A DNA stretch of 64,000 nt from Methylotenera sp. Lineage in GTDB: Bacteria > Pseudomonadota > Gammaproteobacteria > Burkholderiales > Methylophilaceae. Position numbers and translations under genes: made by a program. Location of the stretch: contig JABFRQ010000001.1 of NCBI GenBank assembly GCA_013141075.1, positions 478,554 to 542,553 of the forward strand, given 5' to 3'. Below, in pieces: positions 9,786-19,483 of this stretch. Under the pieces are notes generated by a model. The model was not told the DNA's origin, did not search any database, and saw nothing but the letters and a program-made list of their open reading frames with translations. Numbering within the stretch: the stretch's first letter is position 1; each line of letters starts with the position of its first letter.

Positions 9786-12479
9786 ATGACAATCAAACTA
9801 AGCAACACACCTAGTAGCAATGAAATCCGTCAGGCCTTCCTTGATTATTTTTCCTCCAAAGGCCATCAAATCGTGGCGTCTTCGTCATTGGTACCGCACG
9901 GCGACCCTACCCTGCTATTCACCAACGCGGGGATGAATCAGTTTAAAGATGTGTTTTTAGGTTTTGACAAACGCCCATATACACGCGCAACTAGCAGCCA
10001 AAAATGTGTACGTGCCGGCGGCAAACATAATGACCTTGAAAACGTAGGCTACACAGCGCGCCACCATACATTTTTTGAAATGTTAGGCAACTTTAGCTTT
10101 GGCGATTACTTTAAAGAAGATGCGATTGCATACGCTTGGGAATTGCTCACAGAAGTTTTTAAACTGCCCAAAGACAAACTCACCGTAACTGTCTATGCGG
10201 ACGATGATGAAGCCTACAACATCTGGCATGACACTATTGGCATGCCTGCCGAACGTATTATCCGTATTGGCGACAACAAAGGTGCACGTTACGCATCTGA
10301 CAACTTCTGGATGATGGGTGACACTGGCCCATGTGGTCCATGTACTGAAATTTTTTATGACCACGGCGACCACCATTTTGGCGGCCCTCCAGGCAGCCCA
10401 GATGAAGACGGTGACCGCTTTATCGAAATTTGGAACAACGTGTTTATGCAATTCAACCGCGATGAAGCGGGTGTAATGCATCCACTACCAAAACCATCTG
10501 TAGATACAGGTATGGGTTTGGAGCGTATTTCTGCGGTATTGCAACACGTGCATGCCAACTACGAAATTGATATTTTCCAAGGCTTAATCGCCGCCGCAGC
10601 GCGTGAAACCAACACCACAGATTTAAGCATTCCATCACTTAAAGTACTAGCCGACCATATTCGCGCGTGCTCATTTTTAATCGCGGATGGGGTGATTCCA
10701 GGCAATGAAGGCCGCGGCTACGTGCTACGCCGCATTATTCGCCGCGCAATCCGTCATGGCTATAAACTGGGTGCCCGCGGCGCATTTTTCTACAAACTTG
10801 TACCAGATTTGATCAAGCAAATGGGTGAAGCTTATCCTGAACTTATCGCGAATCAATCACGCATCATGGATATGTTGAAGTTGGAAGAAGACCGTTTCTT
10901 TGAAACCATTGAAAGTGGTATGCAAATCCTTAATCGTGAGTTAATTGTGAATGCGTTGGATGAGCAGAAAGTAAATGTTGAGAATAAAATAAATCCGCTT
11001 TCCGCAAAGAAAATTATTAAATTAAGTGGAAATGTTGCTTTTCAACTGCACGACACTTATGGCTTTCCACTAGATTTAACTCAAGACGTCTGCCGAGAGC
11101 ATGGTGTCCCAGTGGATATTGCAGAGTTTGATGCTGCCATGACACGCCAAAAAGAACAAGCGCGTGCCGCAGGTAAGTTCAAAATGGCAACCAATCTTGA
11201 ATACAATGGCGCGAATACAGACTTTAAAGGTTATGAAACTTTAGAAGCTAGCGCTAATATTTTAGCGCTATACAAAGATGGCACAGCAGTGAATCAACTA
11301 TCAGAAGGCGAGCAAGGCGTTGTGGTATTAGATAACACACCGTTCTATGCTGAGTCTGGCGGTCAAGTAGGTGATAACGGCGTGCTTAAAGCCGAAAATG
11401 GTATATTTGCTGTGGAAGATACACAAAAAATCCAGGCGGCTGTTTTTGGTCATCACGGCATTTTAAAAACGGGCAAAATCAGTGTGGGTGAAAGCCTAAA
11501 AGCGAATGTGGACTTGGTTGTACGTGCCAACATTATGCGCAACCACTCAGCCACACACTTAATGCACAAAGCACTTCGCGAAACTTTAGGCGAACATGTG
11601 CAACAAAAAGGTTCATTGGTTGATGCGGATAAAACCCGTTTTGACTTTGTGCATAACGCGCCGATGACCGATGCAGAAATTGCAAAAGTTGAAGCCATTG
11701 TCAATGCTGAAATTCTAGCTAACGCCACCTGCCAAGCGCGTGTGATGGATATTGAATCCGCACAAAAAACTGGCGCGATGATGCTGTTTGGCGAAAAATA
11801 TGGTGATGAAGTGCGCGTACTGGATATTGGAAGCTCGCGCGAATTATGCGGTGGCACACATGTTAGCCGCACAGGTGATATTGGCCTATTCAAAATCACA
11901 GGTGAGTCTGGCGTAGCTGCGGGCGTTCGCCGCGTTGAGGCTACAACTGGCAATGGTGCATTAAAACTCATCAATTCACAGCAAGCTTTAATTGCGCAAT
12001 TATCAACCGAGCTAAAAGCACCTACTGGTGAGCTGGCTAACAAGGTTGCGCAATTAAGTGAGCATGCAAAATCGTTAGAAAAAGAATTAGCGCGCTTAAA
12101 ATCAAAACTCGCAAGTAGCCAAGGTGATGATTTAGCCGCGCAAGCCGTTGATGTGAATGGCGTAAAAGTGTTATCTGCCATGCTAGAAGGCGCAGATGCA
12201 ACCGCGTTGCGCGAAACGATGGATAAGCTAAAAGATAAACTAAAATCTGCGGCAATAGTCTTAGCAAGCGTGAATGATGGCAAAGTGAGCTTGGCAGCGG
12301 GTGTAACGGCTGATTTAACCGCAAAGGTGAAAGCTGGCGATTTAGTGAATTTTGTGGCACTGCAGGTAGGTGGAAAAGGCGGTGGCAAGCCAGATATGGC
12401 GATGGCAGGCGGCACGGATGCTAGTGGCTTGCCAAAAGCGTTAGCAAGTGTGGAAAGTTGGGTAAAAAGTAAAATGTAA
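9786..12479 (+). CDS. alaS: Alanyl-tRNA synthetase
   Basis: 897 aa, class II AlaRS motifs, [26 protein letters not shown]. Confidence 0.98.
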   Translation: MTIKLSNTPSSNEIRQAFLDYFSSKGHQIVASSSLVPHGDPTLLFTNAGMNQFKDVFLGFDKRPYTRATSSQKCVRAGGKHNDLENVGYTARHHTFFEMLGNFSFGDYFKEDAIAYAWELLTEVFKLPKDKLTVTVYADDDEAYNIWHDTIGMPAERIIRIGDNKGARYASDNFWMMGDTGPCGPCTEIFYDHGDHHFGGPPGSPDEDGDRFIEIWNNVFMQFNRDEAGVMHPLPKPSVDTGMGLERISAVLQHVHANYEIDIFQGLIAAAARETNTTDLSIPSLKVLADHIRACSFLIADGVIPGNEGRGYVLRRIIRRAIRHGYKLGARGAFFYKLVPDLIKQMGEAYPELIANQSRIMDMLKLEEDRFFETIESGMQILNRELIVNALDEQKVNVENKINPLSAKKIIKLSGNVAFQLHDTYGFPLDLTQDVCREHGVPVDIAEFDAAMTRQKEQARAAGKFKMATNLEYNGANTDFKGYETLEASANILALYKDGTAVNQLSEGEQGVVVLDNTPFYAESGGQVGDNGVLKAENGIFAVEDTQKIQAAVFGHHGILKTGKISVGESLKANVDLVVRANIMRNHSATHLMHKALRETLGEHVQQKGSLVDADKTRFDFVHNAPMTDAEIAKVEAIVNAEILANATCQARVMDIESAQKTGAMMLFGEKYGDEVRVLDIGSSRELCGGTHVSRTGDIGLFKITGESGVAAGVRRVEATTGNGALKLINSQQALIAQLSTELKAPTGELANKVAQLSEHAKSLEKELARLKSKLASSQGDDLAAQAVDVNGVKVLSAMLEGADATALRETMDKLKDKLKSAAIVLASVNDGKVSLAAGVTADLTAKVKAGDLVNFVALQVGGKGGGKPDMAMAGGTDASGLPKALASVESWVKSKM

Positions 12480-12481
12480 CA

Positions 12482-12568
12482 CTCCCTCCCCCTTGATGGG
12501 GGAGGGTTGGGGAGAGGGTGAGCTTTAGTTACCCCTCTCCCTAACCCTCTCCCACACGGGGAGAGGGA
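12482..12568. repeat. Purine/pyrimidine-rich palindromic intergenic element (REP/terminator-like)
   Basis: Nested inverted repeats: CCCTCCCCC-TTGAT-GGGGGAGGG, GGGGAGAGGGT...ACCCCTCTCCC, CTCTCCC-ACACG-GGGAGAG. Confidence 0.7.
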
Positions 12569-12590
12569 ATAAATATTAGGGAAAGTGTAA

Positions 12591-13817
12591 ATGGCACTTA
12601 TTGTACAAAAATACGGCGGCACTTCTGTCGCAAATCCTGAGCGAATTCGTAATGTCGCTAGGCGTGTAGCGCGCTACAAGGCCATGGGGCATCAAGTAGT
12701 GGTGGTGGTTTCAGCCATGTCTGGCGAAACCAACAAGCTGGTTGCGCTATCAAAAGAGTTAATGGCAGAACCTGATCCGCGCGAATATGACATGATTATC
12801 GCCACTGGCGAGCAAGTAACGGTTGGCTTAACCGCGCTGGCCTTAATTGAGCTGGGCATTAAAGCTAAAAGCTACACAGGTGCACAAGTTAAAATATTAA
12901 CCGATGATTCGCACACCAAAGCACGCATTATTCACATTGATCAGCACAACCTCAAGGCAGATTTAGACGCAGGCTATGTGTGCGTAGTAGCTGGTTTTCA
13001 AGGTGTGGATGAAAACGGTAATATCACAACGCTAGGCCGTGGCGGCTCTGACACCACAGGCGTGGCACTAGCTGCCGCGCTAGGCGCGGATGAATGCCAA
13101 ATCTACACAGATGTAGACGGCGTTTATACTACAGACCCACGCGTAGTGCCTGAAGCGCGCCGTTTAAAATCAATCACCTTTGAAGAAATGCTTGAGCTTG
13201 CAAGCCAAGGCAGCAAAGTATTGCAAATTCGCTCAGTGGAATTTGCAGGTAAATATAAAGTTAAATTGCGTGTGCTTTCAAGTTTTGAAGATGAAGGCGA
13301 AGGCACGCTAATTACATTTGAGGAAGATAACACCATGGAACAACCCGTTATATCTGGCATTGCGTTCAACCGCGACGAAGCCAAAATCACCGTATTGGGC
13401 GTGCCAGATACGCCAGGCATCGCCTACCAAATTTTGGGCCCAATTGCAGATGCCAATGTAGATGTGGATATGATTATCCAAAACACTGGCGCAGATGGCA
13501 CAACAGATTTTACATTCACAGTGCACAAAAATGAGATGAACAAAGCGTTAAGTATTTTGCGCGATAAAGTGCAAAACAACATTAAAGCACGTGAAATTAT
13601 TGGCGATGATAAAGTCGCTAAAGTCGCCATTGTCGGCGTTGGCATGAAATCACACGTAGGCGTAGCAAGCAAAATGTTCCGCACTTTGGCTGAGGAAGGT
13701 ATCAACATTCAAATGATTTCAACAAGTGAAATTAAAATAGCTGTAGTCATTGATGAAAAATATATGGAGCTGGCCGTGCGCGTGCTGCACAAAGCATTTG
13801 AACTAGAAGAAGCTTAA
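12591..13817 (+). CDS. lysC: Aspartate kinase
   Basis: 408 aa, MALIVQKYGGTSVANPERIRNVARRV plus C-terminal ACT domains. Confidence 0.97.
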   Translation: MALIVQKYGGTSVANPERIRNVARRVARYKAMGHQVVVVVSAMSGETNKLVALSKELMAEPDPREYDMIIATGEQVTVGLTALALIELGIKAKSYTGAQVKILTDDSHTKARIIHIDQHNLKADLDAGYVCVVAGFQGVDENGNITTLGRGGSDTTGVALAAALGADECQIYTDVDGVYTTDPRVVPEARRLKSITFEEMLELASQGSKVLQIRSVEFAGKYKVKLRVLSSFEDEGEGTLITFEEDNTMEQPVISGIAFNRDEAKITVLGVPDTPGIAYQILGPIADANVDVDMIIQNTGADGTTDFTFTVHKNEMNKALSILRDKVQNNIKAREIIGDDKVAKVAIVGVGMKSHVGVASKMFRTLAEEGINIQMISTSEIKIAVVIDEKYMELAVRVLHKAFELEEA

Positions 13818-13957
13818 GCTTATTTTTAACCAAGTCTTTATTCTCGAGCTATAAATTCTTGAGCTTTAACATCACTTTTGGTTGATTTTCAAGGGCGAAT
13901 CAAGTATTATCGCGCCCTTAATTAGCGAAAGCTAATTTTAGCGTAATCGTAATAAAC

Positions 13958-14051
13958 GGAGAGCTGGCCGAGTGGTCGAAGGCACTTCCCTGCTAAGGAA
14001 GCATACGGGCTTAACCCTGTATCTAGGGTTCGAATCCCTAGCTCTCCGCCA
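13958..14051 (+). tRNA. tRNA-Ser(GCT)
   Basis: Acceptor GGAGAGC/GCTCTCC, long variable arm, anticodon loop in cttccctGCTaaggaag, T-arm GGTTCGAATCC, encoded CCA. Confidence 0.95.
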
Positions 14052-14117
14052 GCTTTAACTTAAAGACTGAAATTTGTTCTTTAAGAATTATGCAGTATGT
14101 CGTATAATACTGCGCAT

Positions 14118-14194
14118 GCGCCCGTAGCTCAGCTGGATAGAGTACTTGGCTACGAACCAAGGGGTCGGGCGTTCGAATCGCTCCGGGCGCACCA
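14118..14194 (+). tRNA. tRNA-Arg(ACG)
   Basis: Acceptor GCGCCCG/CGGGCGC, anticodon stem-loop CTTGG-ctACGaa-CCAAG, T-loop GTTCGAATC, encoded CCA. Confidence 0.95.
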
Positions 14195-14202
14195 TAAAAA
14201 AC

Positions 14203-14236
14203 AAAGGCTTACAGATTAATCTCTGTAGGCCTTTTG
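14203..14236 (+). terminator. Rho-independent-like terminator after tRNA-Arg
   Basis: aaaggcttacag-attaat-ctctgtaggccttttg stem with T-rich tail. Confidence 0.7.
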
Positions 14237-14435
14237 TCTTTCTAAAGCCCCATGGGTACACCGTACTTTTTACTATCTTTAGATAGTATTAAATCCTCCC
14301 CTATGTTATCCGCTTGCACTTGTGGTCTGCCATGTGATTCTATTCAATTTGGAAATGGCAAAAGCTTAATGAGATTAAAGCAGGAACCTAATTGAACTAG
14401 ACCAGCAACAATCATTAAAGCCATTTACAACCTTA

Positions 14436-14897
14436 CTATTTGGACTTAGCTGAAACTACCCTTGTTGCAACAAAATCTCCTTCAAATCTACCAGCTGGTT
14501 TACCTTCACATTTCAGCAATGCTGACACAGCAATTCTAGCCCGATTTCTGCGCGAAAGTGTTCGCATAAAAAGCTGCCAGGCCTCTGGTTGCGTTACGAA
14601 TGATTATGCCGTAAAGCTGTCATAGATTGGTTGCTTATACTCCATGCTATTGCGCTGAATAACAATGCTACAAGCAATGCCAGCATTCTTCAAGCGAACA
14701 TGCACCAGTGACCATGTTGCAAGAATCGCTACCGCTGATGCACTACCACCGAAGATAGTGTTAATGTGATTGATATTCGGCGCTAAAGGTGCGCTCAGAA
14801 TTACACCTTCATCTCCCGCTTCAATCACGCTAACCTGCATAGCAAGTGATAGTGGGATATGTTCATTTAGGTATCGCTCAAGTTCATATTTATTCAT
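14436..14897 (-). pseudogene. YiiD_C-type thioesterase with in-frame stop
   Basis: ATG at 14895-14897 after AAGGAGGAGC; reads MNKYELERYLNEHIPLSLAMQ...EYKQPIYDSFTA, TAA (14604-14606), then the same frame continues SFVTQPEAWQLFMRTLSRRNRARIAVSALLKCEGKPAGRFEGDFVATRVVSAKSK to TAG at 14436-14438. Confidence 0.8.
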
Positions 14898-14978
14898 ATG
14901 CTCCTCCTTGTTATTATCATATTCCCAATCAATAAAAAATATAATGCAACATTTCAATAATAGTTGTAATATTGCTTT

Positions 14979-15350
14979 ATGGATAAACTTACTGCAACTA
15001 CTGTTTTTGAATCACTCTCTTCTGGCGTGAGGTTGGACGTCTTTCGTTTATTGGTAAAAAAAGGCCTAGACGGCATGGTGGCTGGTGAAATCGCCACAAC
15101 GCTGGATGTGCCGCCAACCAATATGTCATTTCACTTAAAAGCAATGACACAAGCACGTTTACTCAGTGTTGAGCAGGAAGGACGATATCAGCGCTACCGA
15201 GCCAACATTGCGTTAATGTTAGACACGATCGCCTACCTTACGGAAGAGTGCTGTTCAGGTAATCCACAGCAGTGTATTGATATGCGCGCAGCATCGGCTT
15301 GTTCACCTAGCGTGTTACCACTTATATCAACCAACTCAACAAAGACCTAA
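14979..15350 (+). CDS. arsR: ArsR-family transcriptional regulator
   Basis: 123 aa HTH (VPPTNMSFHLKAMTQARLLSVEQEGRYQRYR) heading an ars operon. Confidence 0.88.
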   Translation: MDKLTATTVFESLSSGVRLDVFRLLVKKGLDGMVAGEIATTLDVPPTNMSFHLKAMTQARLLSVEQEGRYQRYRANIALMLDTIAYLTEECCSGNPQQCIDMRAASACSPSVLPLISTNSTKT

Positions 15351-15353
15351 ACT

Positions 15354-15833
15354 ATGAACGTTCTCTTTTTATGCACTGGTAATTCATGCCGCTCCATACT
15401 GGGCGAGGCCACTTTTAATCATCTTGCCCCGGCAGGCTGGCATGCAATGAGTGCCGGGAGTAAACCCGCAGGTTTTGTGCACCCACGCTCACTGGCATTA
15501 TTGGCGCGTGAAGGCATATCGACTGAGGGTTATCACAGCAAATCTTGGGAGAATCTGCCAGCTACGCCAGACATCGTCATATCGGTATGCGGTAATGCGG
15601 CAGGAGAAACCTGCCCAGCTTACCTTGGCCCGGTATTAAGAAGCCATTGGGGTGTAGAAGATCCAGCGCATGCCACTGGCACAGATGAAGAGATTGATGC
15701 AGCGTTTGTTAAAGCATACAGCATTCTGCGCGCGCGTATTGAAGCCTTTTTGGCTTTATCTTTAGAGACGCTGCAGCATGATAAAACTGCACTTAAAGCC
15801 GCAATGGATAAAATTGCAGCTAATATTACTTAA
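15354..15833 (+). CDS. arsC: Arsenate reductase, LMW-phosphatase/thioredoxin type
   Basis: 159 aa, MNVLFLCTGNSCRSILGEATFNHL. Confidence 0.9.
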   Translation: MNVLFLCTGNSCRSILGEATFNHLAPAGWHAMSAGSKPAGFVHPRSLALLAREGISTEGYHSKSWENLPATPDIVISVCGNAAGETCPAYLGPVLRSHWGVEDPAHATGTDEEIDAAFVKAYSILRARIEAFLALSLETLQHDKTALKAAMDKIAANIT

Positions 15834-15839
15834 GGAAAA

Positions 15840-16205
15840 ATGATGACTAAAACAATTCAGGTGTTTGACCCTGCAATGTGCTGCAGTAGCGGTGTATGCG
15901 GTACGGAAGTAGATCAGCAATTGGTAAATTTTTCTGCTGATTTGGATTGGGCTAAACAAAATGGCGCGCAAATTCAGCGCTTCAATCTGGCGCAACAACC
16001 TATGGATTTTGCCAATAACAAGATTGTAAAAGACTTCTTAGAGCGCTCTGGTCAGGAAGCATTGCCGCTGATTCTGGTCGATGGTGAATTTGCCTTGGCG
16101 GGCCGCTATCCAAATCGTACTGAATTGTCGCGCTGGGCAGGAATTGTCGCAGTAACGGAAATTGCACCAGCTGGTGGATGCTGTAGTGGCGGCAAGTGTT
16201 GTTAA
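15840..16205 (+). CDS. arsD: Arsenite metallochaperone ArsD
   Basis: 121 aa, FDPAMCCSSGVCGTEVDQQLVNF and C-terminal vicinal Cys pairs (GGCCSGGKCC). Confidence 0.93.
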   Translation: MMTKTIQVFDPAMCCSSGVCGTEVDQQLVNFSADLDWAKQNGAQIQRFNLAQQPMDFANNKIVKDFLERSGQEALPLILVDGEFALAGRYPNRTELSRWAGIVAVTEIAPAGGCCSGGKCC

Positions 16206-16243
16206 TCCAACAACATACTTTTAAATAACCTGGGGTAAATTCC

Positions 16244-17998
16244 ATGCAATTTCTTGATCAACCACCACGCTTTCTATTTTTCACAGGTAAGGGCGGCGTT
16301 GGCAAGACGTCCATTGCCTGTGCAACAGCAATCCAATTAGCCGCAAGTGGAAAGCGTGTGCTGTTGGTAAGCACAGATCCCGCCTCTAACGTTGGACAGG
16401 TATTTGGCATTAATATCGGCAACAATATTACAGCCGTTCCAGCAGTGCCTAATTTAGCTGCCCTTGAAATTGATCCTCAAGCAGCCGCGCAAGTCTATCG
16501 TGACCGTATCGTTGGGCCCGTGCGTGGCGTATTACCAGAGGATGTGGTAAGAGGCATTGAAGAACAACTTTCAGGTGCGTGTACGACTGAGATTGCTGCA
16601 TTTGATGAATTTACTGCACTACTGATCGATTCACCTGTCACCGATGACTACGATCACATCATCTTTGATACCGCACCTACTGGACACACCATTCGTTTAC
16701 TGCAGCTTCCAGGTGCTTGGAGCGGCTTCCTAGAAGAAGGTAAAGGCGATGCCTCTTGCCTAGGTCCATTGGCTGGACTAGAAAAACAGCGTGAGCAATA
16801 CAAAGCAGCAGTAGATGCACTTGCCGATGGTAAGCGCACTAGGCTAATATTGGTCGCACGTGCGCAGCAATCCACATTGCGTGAAGTTGCACGTACACAT
16901 GAAGAGCTGGCGGGTATTGGCCTGAAACAGCAGTATTTGGTCATCAATGGCATTTTGCCGAAGATTGAAGCCGAAACTGATATGTTGGCAGCCGCAATTT
17001 ACAAGCGCGAACAGGCTGCGCTGAATGCTATTCCAGAAGTATTGAAGCATCTACCGCAAGATCTGGTCGCACTTAAAGCTTTCGACTTGGTCGGTCTTGA
17101 TGCTTTACGCCAACTATTAACAGACACGCCTTATCAACAGCATGGAACTAATGAATCTGCTATTGAAGTAGATAAGCCAAGCCTATCTCAATTAGTTGAT
17201 AGTATTGCCGCAGACGGTCATGGGCTGGTCATGACCATGGGTAAAGGCGGTGTGGGTAAAACCACAGTAGCAGCAGCGGTTGCGGTCGAATTGGCGCATC
17301 GAGGACTCGATGTACATCTCACCACATCAGACCCGGCAGCCCATCTATCAGACACGCTCAATGGCACGCTAGACAATTTAACTGTGAGTCGCATTGACCC
17401 ACATGAAGAAACTGAGCGCTATCGTCAGCACGTGTTAGAAACAAAAGGTACCACACTGGATGCTCACGGCCGCGCTCTTCTAGAAGAAGATTTGCGCTCT
17501 CCCTGTACTGAAGAAATTGCCGTATTCCAAGCGTTTTCACGCATTATCCGTGAAGCTGGTAAGAAGTTTGTGGTGATGGATACCGCGCCAACAGGCCATA
17601 CACTGTTATTGCTAGATGCAACTGGTGCTTATCATCGTGAAGTAGCGCGTCAAATGGATAAAGCCAACTTGCACTTTACTACACCAATGATGCAATTGCA
17701 GGATCCTAAGCAAACCAAAATACTCATTGTGACGCTGGCAGAAAAAACTCCAGTATTAGAAGCCGCCAACCTGCAAGCGGATCTGCGCCGTGCTGGCATT
17801 GAACCTTGGGCATGGGTGATTAACAACAGCGTCGCCGCAACCACAACCACTTCAGCGTTGTTGCACCAACGTGCACTCAATGAATTAGTCGAAATTAACT
17901 CAGTTGCAGAACAGTATTCTAAACGTTACGCAGTGGTGCCGATGCTAAAAGATGAGCCTATAGGTGTTCAGCGGCTATTAGATTTAGCCGCTGGCTAA
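16244..17998 (+). CDS. arsA: Arsenite-transporting ATPase ArsA (two-domain)
   Basis: 584 aa with two Walker A motifs (FFTGKGGVGKTSIACA; MTMGKGGVGKTTVAAA). Confidence 0.95.
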   Translation: MQFLDQPPRFLFFTGKGGVGKTSIACATAIQLAASGKRVLLVSTDPASNVGQVFGINIGNNITAVPAVPNLAALEIDPQAAAQVYRDRIVGPVRGVLPEDVVRGIEEQLSGACTTEIAAFDEFTALLIDSPVTDDYDHIIFDTAPTGHTIRLLQLPGAWSGFLEEGKGDASCLGPLAGLEKQREQYKAAVDALADGKRTRLILVARAQQSTLREVARTHEELAGIGLKQQYLVINGILPKIEAETDMLAAAIYKREQAALNAIPEVLKHLPQDLVALKAFDLVGLDALRQLLTDTPYQQHGTNESAIEVDKPSLSQLVDSIAADGHGLVMTMGKGGVGKTTVAAAVAVELAHRGLDVHLTTSDPAAHLSDTLNGTLDNLTVSRIDPHEETERYRQHVLETKGTTLDAHGRALLEEDLRSPCTEEIAVFQAFSRIIREAGKKFVVMDTAPTGHTLLLLDATGAYHREVARQMDKANLHFTTPMMQLQDPKQTKILIVTLAEKTPVLEAANLQADLRRAGIEPWAWVINNSVAATTTTSALLHQRALNELVEINSVAEQYSKRYAVVPMLKDEPIGVQRLLDLAAG

Positions 17999-18016
17999 TC
18001 AGGTAAAAAGCACTAT

Positions 18017-18085
18017 ATGAATCGACTATTTAACTTGCCTAATAAGCAGCCTGTATTATTCCTACTTATTGCAGCCAGCATCTAG
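18017..18085 (+). pseudogene. 22-codon stub after arsA, possibly the start of a lost membrane gene
   Basis: ATG...TAG reading MNRLFNLPNKQPVLFLLIAASI, hydrophobic; ends just before the converging GNAT gene. Confidence 0.3.
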
Positions 18086-18104
18086 CTCAGATGCTTGAAC
18101 AGCT

Positions 18105-19274
18105 CTAAAAATCTGCTACTAGCTTTCGCTCGTAAACTCTGTAGCGCTTATAGGCTCGACCACCAATCGATTCAATAATATTGCGCATACCTGCGTTATC
18201 TTCTAGTATCCAAGACAGTTCAATTTGCTTTGTACCAAGGCTAACTAAGCGTACACGCACCGCATCTATCACTTGAAATGCTAGGCTTGGCCCTAAGCGA
18301 GTGTGTTGGAATTTTCGCTTTACGCCCAAGAGCGGTACGCGGGCAGTATTGGGGTAGTGCACTTTTAAGCGCCATAACATCTTCAACCAACCGAACGGTA
18401 GCAACTTGCCTTGGAGCCCTTGTATTGCTTCGTTGATATTAGGCATAGCAACAACAAATGCGGCGGCTTCGCCATCAACTTCAGCAATCTGTATCAGTTC
18501 CGCATCAACTAAAAAGCGAAGGTTCTTGCCCAGTTCGTGGAACTCAGCTTCGGTAAACGGCACAAAACCCCAGTTTTCCGCCCATGCATCGTTAAATATA
18601 TCTCGCAATAAAGAAATTTCTTCATCAAAGCGTTTTAGGTTGATAGGCCGTACATGCACGCGATGCGCTGATGCCGCGACCAGCCGTAGCATGATTTGTG
18701 GTGCTTCAAAATCTGGGGCAATCATGTAAGCAAAAGTATCTACGGCTTTTTGATACCCACACTGCTCAATATGCTTGCTGTAGTATGGCAAAGCGTGGCT
18801 CATCATAAATACTGGCGGGGTATCAAAACCATCTACCAACAAGCCCATTTCTTCATTGATAGAAAGGTTAAATGGCCCGCGAACGCGCTTTATTCCTTTA
18901 TCTTGAAGCCATTGTTCGGCGGTTTTGATAAGCTCGCTAAAGGTTTCATTATTATCTTCGGCATCTAGCATCCCGAAAAAACCAGTGGCATCGTCATGCT
19001 GCGTTAAGTGCAGCGCGTCTATCTGCGCGCTAATCCGCCCTACAGGCTGATCGCCACGCCAAGCGATCCACGCTTGCCATTCTGCATGCTGAAAATATGG
19101 ATTGATTTTTTCTGAAAGATGCATGCGTCGCTCAAGCAACAGTGGCGAAATCCAAGCTGGATCCGCTTTAAAAACTCGATTTGGTACGCGAATAAAATGA
19201 TCTAAATCCGCTTTATTATTAACTGGCGTAATGCGCAAAGTAGCAGTATTGATTGTGTTGTTGTTTTGCATCAT
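18105..19274 (-). CDS. GNAT-fold protein, YghO/bacterial ceramide synthase (bCerS)-like
   Basis: 389 aa (FIRVPNRVFKADPAWISPLLLERRMHLSEKINPYFQHAEWQAWIAWRGDQPVGRISAQID...); divergent from the sphingolipid-type operon. Confidence 0.65.
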   Translation of the reverse strand: MMQNNNTINTATLRITPVNNKADLDHFIRVPNRVFKADPAWISPLLLERRMHLSEKINPYFQHAEWQAWIAWRGDQPVGRISAQIDALHLTQHDDATGFFGMLDAEDNNETFSELIKTAEQWLQDKGIKRVRGPFNLSINEEMGLLVDGFDTPPVFMMSHALPYYSKHIEQCGYQKAVDTFAYMIAPDFEAPQIMLRLVAASAHRVHVRPINLKRFDEEISLLRDIFNDAWAENWGFVPFTEAEFHELGKNLRFLVDAELIQIAEVDGEAAAFVVAMPNINEAIQGLQGKLLPFGWLKMLWRLKVHYPNTARVPLLGVKRKFQHTRLGPSLAFQVIDAVRVRLVSLGTKQIELSWILEDNAGMRNIIESIGGRAYKRYRVYERKLVADF

Positions 19275-19483
19275 CTAAGCACCCTTTTAATGTAGTATCA
19301 TTAAAAACCTATGGAAATTTTGACAGCGTCCGCATTTAATGTGCATTATAGCCGAATTGCGTGGCATAAATTAGGGTGTTGCGTATCACTATAAGTGGCT
19401 AATAAGCTATAATTGCATATATAGTATATTTAAATATCTGCGCCAATAATAATAATAATAAAGTTAGTTTTCAAGGATGTAAA

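Noticed and set aside
11453-12622. 389-aa minus-strand ORF
   Set aside because: Fully antisense to alaS, low-complexity Ser/Ala-rich translation; shadow ORF.
14440-14625. 61-aa plus-strand ORF
   Set aside because: Antisense to the 3' half of the interrupted thioesterase gene; no coding signal of its own.
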